Positions 1 to 8,603 of a DNA stretch of 64,000 bases are shown piece by piece. Within the stretch, counting starts at the first letter, position 1. The number at the start of each line of letters is the position of its first letter. Below the pieces are notes generated by a model. The model saw nothing but the letters and a program-made list of their open reading frames with translations. It searched no databases and was not told where the DNA came from. The position numbers and the translations under genes are program-made. Source of the DNA: Corynebacterium sp. HMSC036D02 (GTDB lineage: Bacteria; Actinomycetota; Actinomycetes; Mycobacteriales; Mycobacteriaceae); NCBI RefSeq assembly GCF_001836165.1, contig NZ_KV827675.1, forward strand, positions 1 to 64,000. The letters are read 5' to 3'.

Positions 1-2
1 AC

Positions 3-422
3 AAGCCAGGCAACCCGGACAAGCCAGGCACCTCGACCATCCCGAACCTCAGCAGCCTGTGGCCGCTCATCCCGCTGGTGATTATCCCGCCGGCATTGGC
101 CCACTTCTTTAAGCTTCCGCACCTTCCGGAGCTGCCGACGAAGCCGGCCAAGCCAGTTGAGCCGCTGAAGCCTGAGGAGCCGAAGGCACCAGAGGCACCG
201 AGCGAGGAAGCACAGCCGACGGCCGAGCAGACCCCGAGTGCTCAGCCGAGCCAGGGCAGCCAGCCAAGCGCGACCACGAGCACCCCGGCCTCTTCCAAGA
301 GCACCTCGTCTGGCAAGCTTGCCAACACCGGTGCTAACGTCCTGGGCCTCATTGGTGTGGCGCTGGCACTCATCGCTGGTGCAGCTCTGATTCTGCGTCC
401 TAGCCGCCGCAAGGACTCCTAA
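3..422 (+). CDS. Sortase-anchored surface protein, C-terminal fragment (5' end outside window)
   Basis: The reading frame is open from the window edge, so only the last 139 codons are visible. The fragment starts with a Lys-Pro-Gly/Asn-Pro-Asp repeat stretch. A hydrophobic segment (WPLIPLVIIPPALAHFF) follows, then about 60 residues rich in Pro, Glu, Ser and Thr, of the kind that spans the cell wall. The end is a classical sorting signal: the sortase motif LANTG, a hydrophobic helix (about 20 residues) and the basic tail RPSRRKDS. LANTG is a variant of LPXTG common in corynebacterial wall proteins. The protein is therefore expected to be exported and covalently anchored by a class of sortase. 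The ligand-binding part lies upstream of the window, so no adhesin family can be named. A strong hairpin terminator follows at 483-510. Confidence 0.85.
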   Translation, partial: KPGNPDKPGTSTIPNLSSLWPLIPLVIIPPALAHFFKLPHLPELPTKPAKPVEPLKPEEPKAPEAPSEEAQPTAEQTPSAQPSQGSQPSATTSTPASSKSTSSGKLANTGANVLGLIGVALALIAGAALILRPSRRKDS

Positions 423-482
423 ACGCTAGGTGTCCGCAGGGGCCCTTCCGGCCCCACGGCAGTGGTTGAGTAGACCACGAGT

Positions 483-510
483 AAACGCCCGAGCAATAGC
501 TCGGGCGTTT
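483..510 (+). terminator. Rho-independent terminator of the surface protein gene
   Basis: Twelve-base-pair perfect stem AAACGCCCGAGC / GCTCGGGCGTTT with an AATA loop, followed directly by CTTTTTG. It lies 60 bases after the stop codon. Confidence 0.9.
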
Positions 511-828
511 CTTTTTGATCAATTGCACTGCGGCAGTCGAAAAGCATTTTCGAAATTCGGGGTCATATCGAGTTAGGTCTGTCTGCTTTCGGCGTGAAGC
601 ACCACTCGACCCGAGGTGAGCAAGATTGGGGAGCTCGCTGTCCAGCTCAACGACTCTCTTAGTGCTGCCGTGGGTTCTGCCGCGATCGTCGGCAGCTGGG
701 GCGTCATCGTGGTCGAACGCGCTGGTGGATGCGAAGACCGCTTAGAGGTTTCGCCACAGCTTTATCTCCTCGCGCAGTTCTGCCCAACATTTCGTGGATT
801 TTCTGAGAAGAGATTCTTATGCGTGTCT

Positions 829-969
829 CCCTTCGCGCTCACCAGGAGCCTGAATCGCTGACCACGGGCGTTCCCGGTGAGCGCCAAGGGCGAGTAGGGG
901 AAAGCGAGGGGCGGTGGGGTGAGTGTGAAGGGCGATTGGGTGAGCGCGAAGGGCTGTTTGGTGAAAGGG
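829..969. repeat. Inverted 15-mer plus 21-bp tandem repeat array
   Basis: CCCTTCGCGCTCACC at 829-843 is followed after 32 bases by its near-complement GGTGAGCGCCAAGGG at 876-890. From there related units begin at 876, 897, 918, 939 and 960, an exact 21-base period. The 939 unit is the perfect complement GGTGAGCGCGAAGGG. The period is a multiple of three, so every frame translates to a heptapeptide repeat, but none of these frames has a start site or codon use like the neighbouring genes. The same inverted 15-mer with the same 32-base spacing occurs at 39911-39972. Confidence 0.85.
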
Positions 970-1035
970 GCATAGGCGCGCAGCGCGGCTGTAGTGCTCT
1001 GGTAGGGGAGGCAACCCGGGTTACACAAGCAAGAA

Positions 1036-1084
1036 AAGGCCCCGGCCACCACACTCGCTGTGAGTTCGTGGTGGCCGGGGCCTT
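1036..1084 (-). terminator. odhA: Terminator of odhA
   Basis: Sixteen-base-pair perfect stem (1036-1051 with 1069-1084, core GGCCCCGGCCACCA) and a 17-base loop. Read on the minus strand it is followed by TTTCTTG. It lies 46 bases beyond the odhA stop. Confidence 0.9.
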
Positions 1085-1129
1085 GCTCGGCGCTGCGCAG
1101 TGTGCCAGCGCCTGTGGCGTTAAGCGCCT

Positions 1130-4100
1130 TTAGATGTCGAAGGCTTCCTCGAGCAGGTTCTTCTGCTCAATCTGGTGAACCTTCGCGTTACCGGTCGCAG
1201 TCGAGGACTGCGAGCGGCGGGATACGCGGGCCATCTCCGGCATGTCCGGGATGAGGTCGCGCAGGTGCTCGTTGTAGAACGGCCACGGGCCCTGGTTAGC
1301 CGGCTCGTCCTGCACGAAGCGAATCTGCGTTGCGTTCGGGTAAGCCTCGAAAGCCTCACGCAGGCGGTTGAACGGAATCGGGTGGAGCATCTCCACGCGC
1401 ACGATGGCGATGTCATCGCGGCCATCGGCTTCCTTCTTCTTAGCCAGTTCCCAGTAGAGCTTGCCGGAGACCAGCATGATGGTCTTGACCTTGTCGGTGT
1501 CGCCGACCTTCTTGCCGTTGAGGTCCACGAAGTTCGGGTCGTTGATAACGGACTGGAACTTCTTGACCTCAGTGAAGTCCGCCACGGAGGAGGTCGCGGC
1601 CTTGTTACGCAGCATGGACTTCGGGGTGAAGACCACCAGCGGGCGCTTCATCTCACCGAGGGCCTGGCGGCGCAGCAGGTGGAAGTGGTTAGCCGGAGTG
1701 GAAGGCTGGGCCACCGTCATGGAACCCTCAGCACACAGCTGCAGGAAGCGCTCGATGCGGGCGGAGGAGTGGTCCGGGCCCTGGCCCTCGTAGCCGTGCG
1801 GCAGCAGCAGGATCAGGCTGGAGAGCTGACCCCACTTGGCCTCACCGGAGGAGACGTACTCATCGATGATGGTCTGCGCACCGTTGGCGAAGTCACCGAA
1901 CTGTGCCTCCCAAGCCACGACAGCATCCGGGTTGCCCACGGTGTAGCCGTATTCGAAGCCCATGCCAGCGAACTCGGTCAGGGCCGAGTTGTAGACCATG
2001 AACTTACCGCCATTGCCCTTGGACGCGGCCAGGTGAGCAACCGGGTTGTGCTCCTCACCCGTGCGCGGGTCGAAGGCCACGGCGTGACGCTGGGTGAAGG
2101 TACCGCGGCGGGAATCCTCACCGGCCAGGCGCACAACCTTGCCGGAGTTAGCCAGGGAACCGAAGGCGATGAGCTCGCCCCAGCCCCAGTCGATGCCGCC
2201 TTCGCGCGAGGACTTCTGGCGGTCCTTGGCCACCTTGGCCACGCGCTTGTGGTACTCGAAACCCTCCGGCGGGGTGCCGTAGGCATCACCGATCTCGGCG
2301 AGCTCCTCGGCGGTGATGGAGGTGTCCAGACCACGGGTCAGCTCCTGGGAGGAGGTGATACCAGTCTGCTCCTTCGGGCCAGCCTCTTCAGCCTTCTTGT
2401 GGTCGGCGAAGACGGACTCCATCTGGTCGTGGAAGTCGCGTGCAGCTGCCTCTGCCTCTTCATCGGAGAGGTCACCGCGGCCAATGAGCTCTTCGGTGTA
2501 GCGCTCACGGACGGACTTGTGGTCGTCGATGATGTCATAAAGCCGCGGCTGAGTCATGGACGGGTCATCAGCCTCGTTGTGGCCGCGTAGGCGGTAGCAG
2601 ACGAGGTCAATGAAGACGTCCTTGCCGAAGCGACGGCGGTACTCGGTCGCCAGCTTGCCCACCCAGACAACAGCCTCCGGGTTATCGCCGTTGACGTGGA
2701 AGACCGGGCAATCGAAGCCCTTAGCCAGGTCGGTGGCGTAGTGGGTGGAGCGGCCGGAATCCGGGGTGGTGGTGAAGCCCACCTGGTTGTTGACCACCAC
2801 GTGGACGGTACCGCCGGTGGTGTAGCCACGCAGCTGGGAAAGGTTGATGGTCTCTTGGACCACACCCAGGCCAGTGAAGGATGCATCGCCGTGGAGCATG
2901 ATCGGCACAACAGTGTGGCCCTCGGCGCCCTTGTCCAGGATGTCCTGCTTGGCGCGTGCGATACCTTCCATGACCGGGTCGACGGCCTCGAGGTGAGACG
3001 GGTTAGCGGCCAGGGTGACCTTGATTTCACCGTCACCGAACATCTGAAGGTGCTCGCCCTCTGCGCCCAGGTGGTACTTCACGTCACCGGAGCCGCCCAT
3101 CTGGCCGCCCTTGTAGTTGCCGTCGAACTCGCCGAAGATATCCGCCAACGGCTTGCCCACGATGTTGAAGAGAACATTCAGGCGGCCGCGGTGCGGCATG
3201 CCGATGACAACTTCGTCGAGGTCCTGGCCAGCGGCGGTGTCCACGATGGAGTCCAGCAGGGCGATGAGGGACTCAGCGCCCTCCAGGGAGAAGCGCTTCT
3301 GGCCCACGTACTTGGTCTGCAGGAAGTTCTCAAAGGCCTCAGCGGCGTTGACCTTCTGCAGGATGTACTTCTGCTCCGAGTTGGTCGGCTTCGGCATACC
3401 GGCCTCAATCTGCTCCTGCAGCCAGCCGCGCTCATCGCGGTCGAGGATGTGGGCGTACTCGGAGCCAACCTTGAGGGTGTAGGCGGAGCGCAGGCGGGTA
3501 ACCACCTCGCGCAGCGTCATGGTCTCCTTGCCACCGAAACCACCGACGTTGAAGGTGCGGTCCAGATCCCAGATGGTCAGGCCGTGGGTAGCCAGGTCCA
3601 AGTCGCGGTGATCCGGCCAGGGCAGGCCCGGCTGCTTCCAACCCAGCGGGTTGATGTCCGCCAGCAGGTGGCCACGGGAGCGGTAGGCCTCGATGTACTG
3701 CATGACGCGCGTGTTCTTGTCGACGCCCGTGTTGGGGACGTCGGCAGCCCAGCGGAAGGGCTGGTAGGGAACACCCATGGACTCGAAGAGCTCGTCCCAG
3801 AAGGCATCATCCAGAATCAGCTGGCCCACGGTGCGCAGGAATTCACCGGATTCCGCGCCCTGAATGACGCGGTGGTCATAGGTGGAGGTCAGGGTAACCA
3901 GGCGGCCGACGCCGAGGTCTGCCAGGCGGTCAGCGGAGGTGCCGGCGAACTCGGCCGGGTAGTCCATGGAGCCCACGCCGATGATGGAGCCGGAGCCCTT
4001 GGTCAGGCGGGCGATGGAGTGGCGGGTGCCGATGCCACCCGGGTTGGTCAGGTTGATGGTGACGCCGGAGAAATCATCCATCGTCAGCTTGTTCTTGCGG

Positions 4101-4831
4101 GAGCGGTCAACGATGTCCTGGTAGGCATCGATGAACTCGGAGAAGGTCTTGTTCTCCGCTTCCTTGATGGCAGCGACGACGAGGGCGCGGGAGCCATCCT
4201 TCTGCGGAAGGTCGATGGCCAGGCCCAGGTTGACGTGCTCCGGCTGGACAACGGTGGGCTTGCCGTCCTGAAGCTCGTAGCGCACGTTCATATCCGGGTG
4301 GATCTGAACGGCCTTGACCAGCGCGTAGCCCAGAATGTGGGTGAAGGAGATCTTGCCGCCGCGGGTGCGCTTGAGGTGATCGTTGATCATCGCGCGGTTT
4401 TCCCACATGAGCTTGACCGGGATGTCACGCACGGTGGTAGCGGTGGGGATCTCCAGGGACTCGTCCATGTTCTTGGCGATTGCCTTGAACATACCCTTGA
4501 GTACGCGGGAGCCCGGCTCCGGTGCTTCCTTGATTCGGTCCAGCGGGGACTCGGACTTCTTCTCCGTCTTCTTCGCAGCCTTCGCGGGTGCGGAGGAAGC
4601 CTTCTCCTCAGCCTGGTTCTTCTTCGGTGCAGCCTGTGCCGCGCTCTTCCTCTGGGTGGGGGTGCTGGATTGAGCGTTCGCAGCCTTGGACTGTGCGGCC
4701 GCCTTCGGTGCTCCGTTGGCCTCAAAGTACTCGCGCCACTCCTTGTCTACGGAGTTCGGGTCCTTGGAGTACTGCTGAAACTGTTCGTCAATCAGCCACG
4801 CATTCGGGCCATAGATGCTCGAGTTGCTCAC
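1130..4831 (-). CDS. odhA: 2-oxoglutarate dehydrogenase, fused E2-E1 subunit OdhA
   Basis: Catalyses thiamine-diphosphate-dependent decarboxylation of 2-oxoglutarate in the citric acid cycle. The 1233-residue protein has the actinobacterial fusion layout. Residues 1-40 form the E1 N-terminal helix (NAWLIDEQFQQYSKDP). About 40-100 is an Ala/Lys-rich linker. About 105-340 is a succinyltransferase (E2) core without lipoyl domain, with the motif DHRVIQG in place of DHRxxDG. The rest is E1, with GMPHRGRLNVL, the diphosphate-binding region around ANPSHLEAVDP and HGDASFTGLG. The start is GTG, 12 bases after an AAAGAGG element. It lies alone between two intergenic regions. From family knowledge it would form a mixed complex with AceE/AceF and Lpd and be inhibited by unphosphorylated OdhI; neither partner is in the window. 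Confidence 0.97.
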   Translation of the reverse strand: MSNSSIYGPNAWLIDEQFQQYSKDPNSVDKEWREYFEANGAPKAAAQSKAANAQSSTPTQRKSAAQAAPKKNQAEEKASSAPAKAAKKTEKKSESPLDRIKEAPEPGSRVLKGMFKAIAKNMDESLEIPTATTVRDIPVKLMWENRAMINDHLKRTRGGKISFTHILGYALVKAVQIHPDMNVRYELQDGKPTVVQPEHVNLGLAIDLPQKDGSRALVVAAIKEAENKTFSEFIDAYQDIVDRSRKNKLTMDDFSGVTINLTNPGGIGTRHSIARLTKGSGSIIGVGSMDYPAEFAGTSADRLADLGVGRLVTLTSTYDHRVIQGAESGEFLRTVGQLILDDAFWDELFESMGVPYQPFRWAADVPNTGVDKNTRVMQYIEAYRSRGHLLADINPLGWKQPGLPWPDHRDLDLATHGLTIWDLDRTFNVGGFGGKETMTLREVVTRLRSAYTLKVGSEYAHILDRDERGWLQEQIEAGMPKPTNSEQKYILQKVNAAEAFENFLQTKYVGQKRFSLEGAESLIALLDSIVDTAAGQDLDEVVIGMPHRGRLNVLFNIVGKPLADIFGEFDGNYKGGQMGGSGDVKYHLGAEGEHLQMFGDGEIKVTLAANPSHLEAVDPVMEGIARAKQDILDKGAEGHTVVPIMLHGDASFTGLGVVQETINLSQLRGYTTGGTVHVVVNNQVGFTTTPDSGRSTHYATDLAKGFDCPVFHVNGDNPEAVVWVGKLATEYRRRFGKDVFIDLVCYRLRGHNEADDPSMTQPRLYDIIDDHKSVRERYTEELIGRGDLSDEEAEAAARDFHDQMESVFADHKKAEEAGPKEQTGITSSQELTRGLDTSITAEELAEIGDAYGTPPEGFEYHKRVAKVAKDRQKSSREGGIDWGWGELIAFGSLANSGKVVRLAGEDSRRGTFTQRHAVAFDPRTGEEHNPVAHLAASKGNGGKFMVYNSALTEFAGMGFEYGYTVGNPDAVVAWEAQFGDFANGAQTIIDEYVSSGEAKWGQLSSLILLLPHGYEGQGPDHSSARIERFLQLCAEGSMTVAQPSTPANHFHLLRRQALGEMKRPLVVFTPKSMLRNKAATSSVADFTEVKKFQSVINDPNFVDLNGKKVGDTDKVKTIMLVSGKLYWELAKKKEADGRDDIAIVRVEMLHPIPFNRLREAFEAYPNATQIRFVQDEPANQGPWPFYNEHLRDLIPDMPEMARVSRRSQSSTATGNAKVHQIEQKNLLEEAFDI

Positions 4832-4984
4832 GGCAGATGCTCGCCTCTTTCTGTGCTTCTAAGTTTGTCTTTATTCGACTCTAGTAGGCCAATCCACGGG
4901 TGCGAAAGGCACCCCGAAAAGTGTCTCCCCTTATGATACGGCCCTTGTAAGTTTGCCCACTATCCCGGGCGGGTTTCCCGCCTT

Positions 4985-5752
4985 TTACTCCCCCTGCAGG
5001 GGGGAGAGCTGGGTTCCGGCATGGTCAATAACTTGGCGGCCCAATTTACGGTTGGCGGTTGTTCCCAGCACCGCGCCTACACCCATTGGCAGCAGTTTGG
5101 ATACCCATGCCCACTTGAGCTTCTTGGTGGCCTGCTTCATAAACAGCTTGGTCAGGCGTCCGTTGAGGCCGCTGAGGGTCGGACCGGAAAAACGCGAGAG
5201 GGTAGCAGCGGAGGTGACGCCAGACAGCGAGGTTGCATCCCCCACAAAGGTATCGACCAGCGCGCTGCCCTGGGAGCCGGTGAGTACCACCAAGACCAGC
5301 GCGCGGCGGCGCTCCTTATCCCGGATGTTGTCACCGCGCAGGTGCGCGGAGGCGAGGATGTACCAGGCGGCGGCTTCGAGGAAGACCAGGGATTCCGCGC
5401 CGATAATGGCCGCGCCGGTGACCAGACCGATGCCAGGGATAGCCGCGGAGGCGCCTGCGGCAGCACCGGTTCCGGTGATGATGTTCATGAAGTGCTTGTC
5501 AATGAGCTCTTGTAACTCTGCCGGGCTGGCGTCGGGGTTACGCTTCTTTACGCCCTCGACATAGTTGATGATGACGGAGGATTGGACAGAAACGATTTTG
5601 TCGATGGCCCCCAGGAATCCCTTAGTAATGCGGTTGGCCTCGTCTACCTCTAAGGTGCCCACGCCCTCTGCGGGGCCGGCTTGATCGACCAATCCTTCCC
5701 GGCGACTAACTGCTTTGCCTTTGTCGTCCTTGCCAAAGACCTTGTCCAACAT
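4985..5752 (-). CDS. Conserved actinobacterial hypothetical protein with hydrophobic central region
   Basis: 255 residues with no family I can name firmly. An N-terminal charged third (about 1-95) leads into a glycine/alanine-rich hydrophobic stretch (GTGAAAGASAAIPGIGLVTG, about 110-130) and a second one (AAAWYILASAHL). A basic C-terminal third contains LKWAWVSKLLPMGVGAVLG. The glycine-rich hydrophobic core and overall layout recall EcsC-type proteins, but this is a weak resemblance. Membrane association is likely. The ATG is preceded by AGGTGAG. It is transcribed divergently from the carboxylesterase at 5868 and lies 150 bases upstream of odhA in the same direction. Confidence 0.75.
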   Translation of the reverse strand: MLDKVFGKDDKGKAVSRREGLVDQAGPAEGVGTLEVDEANRITKGFLGAIDKIVSVQSSVIINYVEGVKKRNPDASPAELQELIDKHFMNIITGTGAAAGASAAIPGIGLVTGAAIIGAESLVFLEAAAWYILASAHLRGDNIRDKERRRALVLVVLTGSQGSALVDTFVGDATSLSGVTSAATLSRFSGPTLSGLNGRLTKLFMKQATKKLKWAWVSKLLPMGVGAVLGTTANRKLGRQVIDHAGTQLSPLQGE

Positions 5753-5867
5753 TGTCTCACCTAACTTCTTTACTAAAACTGCGTGTGAATTTGAACAGTA
5801 TGTTTACCACCGTATCGAAAACGTTTTATTCAGCGCGCCAGCAGGTTAGCGCATTAGGGTATGAGGC

Positions 5868-7589
5868 ATGAGCGAGTTTGAGCCTTCCCCCTCGTGTGAG
5901 GTCAGCGCAGCTGCAGCGCGCTTGCTTGCCGAATCCCTGCATGCCCGTGCCCGCGCCGCGCAGGAGGCGGCACGCACCGCGCTTGCCGACGATCTCACGG
6001 TGCTCACCACAGGAGGTTGGGTGCGCGGTTGCATCGAGGAGGACTTGCGTCCGGACCGCCCGATTTCCGCGCCGGTGCGCTCGTGGCGCGGTATCCCTTT
6101 TGGCGCGGATACCTCGGGTGCCAACCGTTTCATGGAGCCGCGGCCTGCCCCGGCCTGGGAAGGAATCCGAGATTGCCGCGAGTTCGGACACGTGGCCCCG
6201 CAGCCGGTGTACTCCTGGACCGACCGCATCGAGGGCTCAGAAGATTGCCTGACCCTCGATGTTGTCCGGCCGCACCATTCGGGTTCGCCCGATACATCAT
6301 CGGGTTCTAAGGCAGGGGAGAAGCTGCCCGTCGTGGTGTATTTGCATGGCGGCAGTTTCATTGTGGGTTCTTCCCACATGCTGATGCTGCGCGGCTTCGA
6401 GTTCGCAGCCCAGATGGACGTTGTCTATGTTTCGGTGAACTTCCGGTTGGGCGCCTTGGGCTATCTCGACGTCCGCAGTCTTGGCGGTGCGGCTTGCGCC
6501 AACCCGGCTGTGGCAGATCAGGTCTTAGCGTTGGAGTGGGTGCGCGAGAACATCGCGGCCTTCGGCGGGGACCCAGATAACGTCACGCTCATGGGGGAAT
6601 CCGCCGGCGGCGCGGCGGTCCTGACACTCATGGCGGTGCCGCGCGCCGAGGGTCTGTTTCACCGCGCGATTGCGCAGTCACCGCCGATAGGCATGATTCA
6701 TTCGCGGGCGCAGTCGGTGTTTTGGGCCCGCGAGCTGGTTCACAAGATGGCCTTGCCGCGCGATACCACCGCGGATGACCTGCGTCGGGAGGATTTCGCG
6801 GACTTGGTGCGCTCCGGTCAGTCCATGATGTGGCGCGCGGGCGAGTTGCTGTACCTGAACTCCTGCTACGCGCCGACTGTCGACGGTGACCTCATCCCGC
6901 AACATCCCATCGAAGCCTTTGAGGACGGCAACCAACACCCGGTGCCGCTGCTGGTGGGAACCAACTCCGGTGAGGCCAGCTTTGGAAAGTTCCTCTTCCA
7001 ACGCCAGAGTGCCCGGGAGCGCGCGGCCCTGCGGCTTTTGGCCTCTTTTGATCCGGAGAGCGCACCGGACGTCATTGCGGCCTACGGCGGTGCGGTCTCG
7101 CGCCGCGACTTTGGGGACCTGCTTACCGACGCCCTCTTCTGGGCCCCCACCGTCCGCGTGGCCTCCGAACACGCGCGGCGCTATCCGACGTGGATGTACC
7201 GCTTCGACTTCGCGCCGGCAGCACTGCGCTGGTTGGGCTTGGGGGCGATGCATTCGATGGAGCTCTCCAATATCTTTGGCGATCCGGGAGCATCGCGCGT
7301 CTCCTTCCTGAACAGCATTGCCAAGCCCGCCGAAATGGAGGACGTGACCGAGACCATGCAGGCGCAGTGGGGCGAGTTCATTCGGGACGGCGCACCTCTA
7401 GAAAACTGGCCGCAATATCGCGCCCCGCAGCGCTCGACCATGGTTTTCGATGTGGAGCCGCGCGTGGAGGAGGCGCCGATGGAGGGGCGTCGCCAAGCAT
7501 GGGAGGCCTACGACATGTTGGAGTGGGGCACCGGGCGTCCGGAGATTCTGAAGGAACTGGGATTCCTGCTCGATGAGGAGAGCTATTGA
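5868..7589 (+). CDS. Carboxylesterase type B family hydrolase
   Basis: 573 residues, the usual length for type-B carboxylesterases (para-nitrobenzyl esterase group). The oxyanion-hole region VYLHGGSFIVGS (about 160), the nucleophile elbow GESAGGAA (Ser about 247) and the acidic region GTNSGEASFGKF are all present. GAMHSMELSNIFG near residue 460 supplies the expected catalytic His. There is no signal peptide, so the enzyme is cytoplasmic; the physiological ester is unknown. The N-terminal 45 residues are an Ala-rich helical extension. Start ATG at 5868 follows TTAGGGTATGAGGC, so the gene may be leaderless or use a short leader. Confidence 0.9.
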   Translation: MSEFEPSPSCEVSAAAARLLAESLHARARAAQEAARTALADDLTVLTTGGWVRGCIEEDLRPDRPISAPVRSWRGIPFGADTSGANRFMEPRPAPAWEGIRDCREFGHVAPQPVYSWTDRIEGSEDCLTLDVVRPHHSGSPDTSSGSKAGEKLPVVVYLHGGSFIVGSSHMLMLRGFEFAAQMDVVYVSVNFRLGALGYLDVRSLGGAACANPAVADQVLALEWVRENIAAFGGDPDNVTLMGESAGGAAVLTLMAVPRAEGLFHRAIAQSPPIGMIHSRAQSVFWARELVHKMALPRDTTADDLRREDFADLVRSGQSMMWRAGELLYLNSCYAPTVDGDLIPQHPIEAFEDGNQHPVPLLVGTNSGEASFGKFLFQRQSARERAALRLLASFDPESAPDVIAAYGGAVSRRDFGDLLTDALFWAPTVRVASEHARRYPTWMYRFDFAPAALRWLGLGAMHSMELSNIFGDPGASRVSFLNSIAKPAEMEDVTETMQAQWGEFIRDGAPLENWPQYRAPQRSTMVFDVEPRVEEAPMEGRRQAWEAYDMLEWGTGRPEILKELGFLLDEESY

Positions 7590-7665
7590 CGGGGATCGCA
7601 GGTAAGATGTGTGGGGCCTTGGCAGCAGCCCGGGTGAGACTCCCACATGGACGGATGTTAATCAC

Positions 7666-8541
7666 ATGAGCTTTTTTGAAGATATCGCCTCTGCGCTGGA
7701 CGGGGAGGGCATTGAGTCCCGCGTCAACGACGATGTGATGTTCGTGCCCATCACCTCCGATTTGGAAATCCAGTTTGTGGAAATTGACCCCATCCTGCCG
7801 GCGGCCAACGTTTACATTGCCGCAGCCGATGTGGATGAAGACGATGAAGACTTCGAGGCCGTTTTAGTTTCCGTGGCGTTCTCTGTAGAGGATGCAGTCG
7901 AGGCTGTGTCGCGTCACATCGCCACCGACCAGGTGGTGACGGTGCTGCGTGACCTGCTGGAGGGCACCGATGAACGCATCGCTGAGTTGGAGTTTCTCCA
8001 GGATGAGTTCAACCCGAACCTCGTCGTGGCGGAGGTGGCCAACGACTCGGAGCTGCGCGTGCTGGTGGAAACCATCGACGGTGTCCCGAGCGCAATCGTG
8101 CGTTTCCTCTCCTTCGACTTCGATGAGGAAGAGCTCGATGAGCTAGAGGATGAGGCAATCAGCAAGCTCTGGGAGATCGGTACCCCGGAGGACATGAGCG
8201 AGGAAGAGCGCGTTGCCATCTTCGGTGATGCGGAAGACGAGGAGGGCGGGCTAGCCCCCATCATCGAGGTTCCCGCCGAGGCTCTCGAACTGGGCACCTA
8301 CACCGACTTCGACCGTCTCTTTGACGTGCTGAGCCTGGTTTCTGATCAAGCCCTGGACTGGGAAGCCCAGCTGGTTAGCATCGATGACTCCGACTTCGAC
8401 GAGCCCGAGGTCTATGACATCTTCGGCGCCGATGACGATGACGATGATGACGTTCTCTTCGACGACGTTGATGACGATGACGATGATTACGACGAGGACG
8501 AAACAGAGGACGCCGATAGCGACGGTGACTCCGGGGACTAA
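7666..8541 (+). CDS. Acidic hypothetical protein with Asp-rich C-terminal tail
   Basis: 291 residues. I chose the ATG at 7666 (MSFFEDIASALDGEGIE) because the frame upstream to 7609 reads through a probable 5' leader: a TAAGAT -10 hexamer sits at 7603-7608. Two tandem alpha/beta regions (about 1-90 and 105-180, the second with LVVAEVANDSELRVLVETIDG) resemble the YbjN/type III chaperone-like fold; this is a structural guess. The last 45 residues are almost all Asp and Glu, encoded by a GATGAC-type microsatellite. The ECF-S-like membrane gene begins 62 bases downstream. Function unknown; a peptide-binding or chaperone-like role is inference only. Confidence 0.75.
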   Translation: MSFFEDIASALDGEGIESRVNDDVMFVPITSDLEIQFVEIDPILPAANVYIAAADVDEDDEDFEAVLVSVAFSVEDAVEAVSRHIATDQVVTVLRDLLEGTDERIAELEFLQDEFNPNLVVAEVANDSELRVLVETIDGVPSAIVRFLSFDFDEEELDELEDEAISKLWEIGTPEDMSEEERVAIFGDAEDEEGGLAPIIEVPAEALELGTYTDFDRLFDVLSLVSDQALDWEAQLVSIDDSDFDEPEVYDIFGADDDDDDDVLFDDVDDDDDDYDEDETEDADSDGDSGD

Positions 8542-8603
8542 AAGCTCCCAGGGTAGGGTAAGTGCGTACTTTTCCCTACGTTAATGAGGAGCGACGAAAA
8601 CAC

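Larger units (their letters stand above)
423..1129. other. Gene-free stretch of about 700 bases
   Basis: Apart from the two terminators (483-510 and 1036-1084) and the 21-bp repeat array (829-969), I find no convincing gene. A short open frame from a GTG at 616 has no clear Shine-Dalgarno and no recognisable family; its first 45 codons look protein-like, so a decayed gene is possible. A 17-base palindrome TCGAAAAGCATTTTCGA lies at 537-553; it resembles the corynebacterial LexA box but has a 3-base instead of a 2-base centre. Confidence 0.5.

Noticed and set aside
616..861. Small gene starting at GTG 616
   Set aside because: No ribosome site, no recognisable family, and its 3' part runs into the repeat array. 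Kept only as a possible gene remnant in the description of the gap.
876..969. The 21-bp array as a CRISPR array
   Set aside because: The units are contiguous, only 21 bases long, degenerate and without unique spacers; there are no cas genes in the window.
1175..2590. Long open frames on the plus strand opposite odhA (also 2696-4936)
   Set aside because: They are antisense shadows of a high-GC gene, with no start signals or known domains; the minus-strand OdhA is unambiguous.
7618..7660. Cobalamin or other known riboswitch before the acidic protein gene
   Set aside because: I could not match any conserved riboswitch core; only a simple hairpin is supported.
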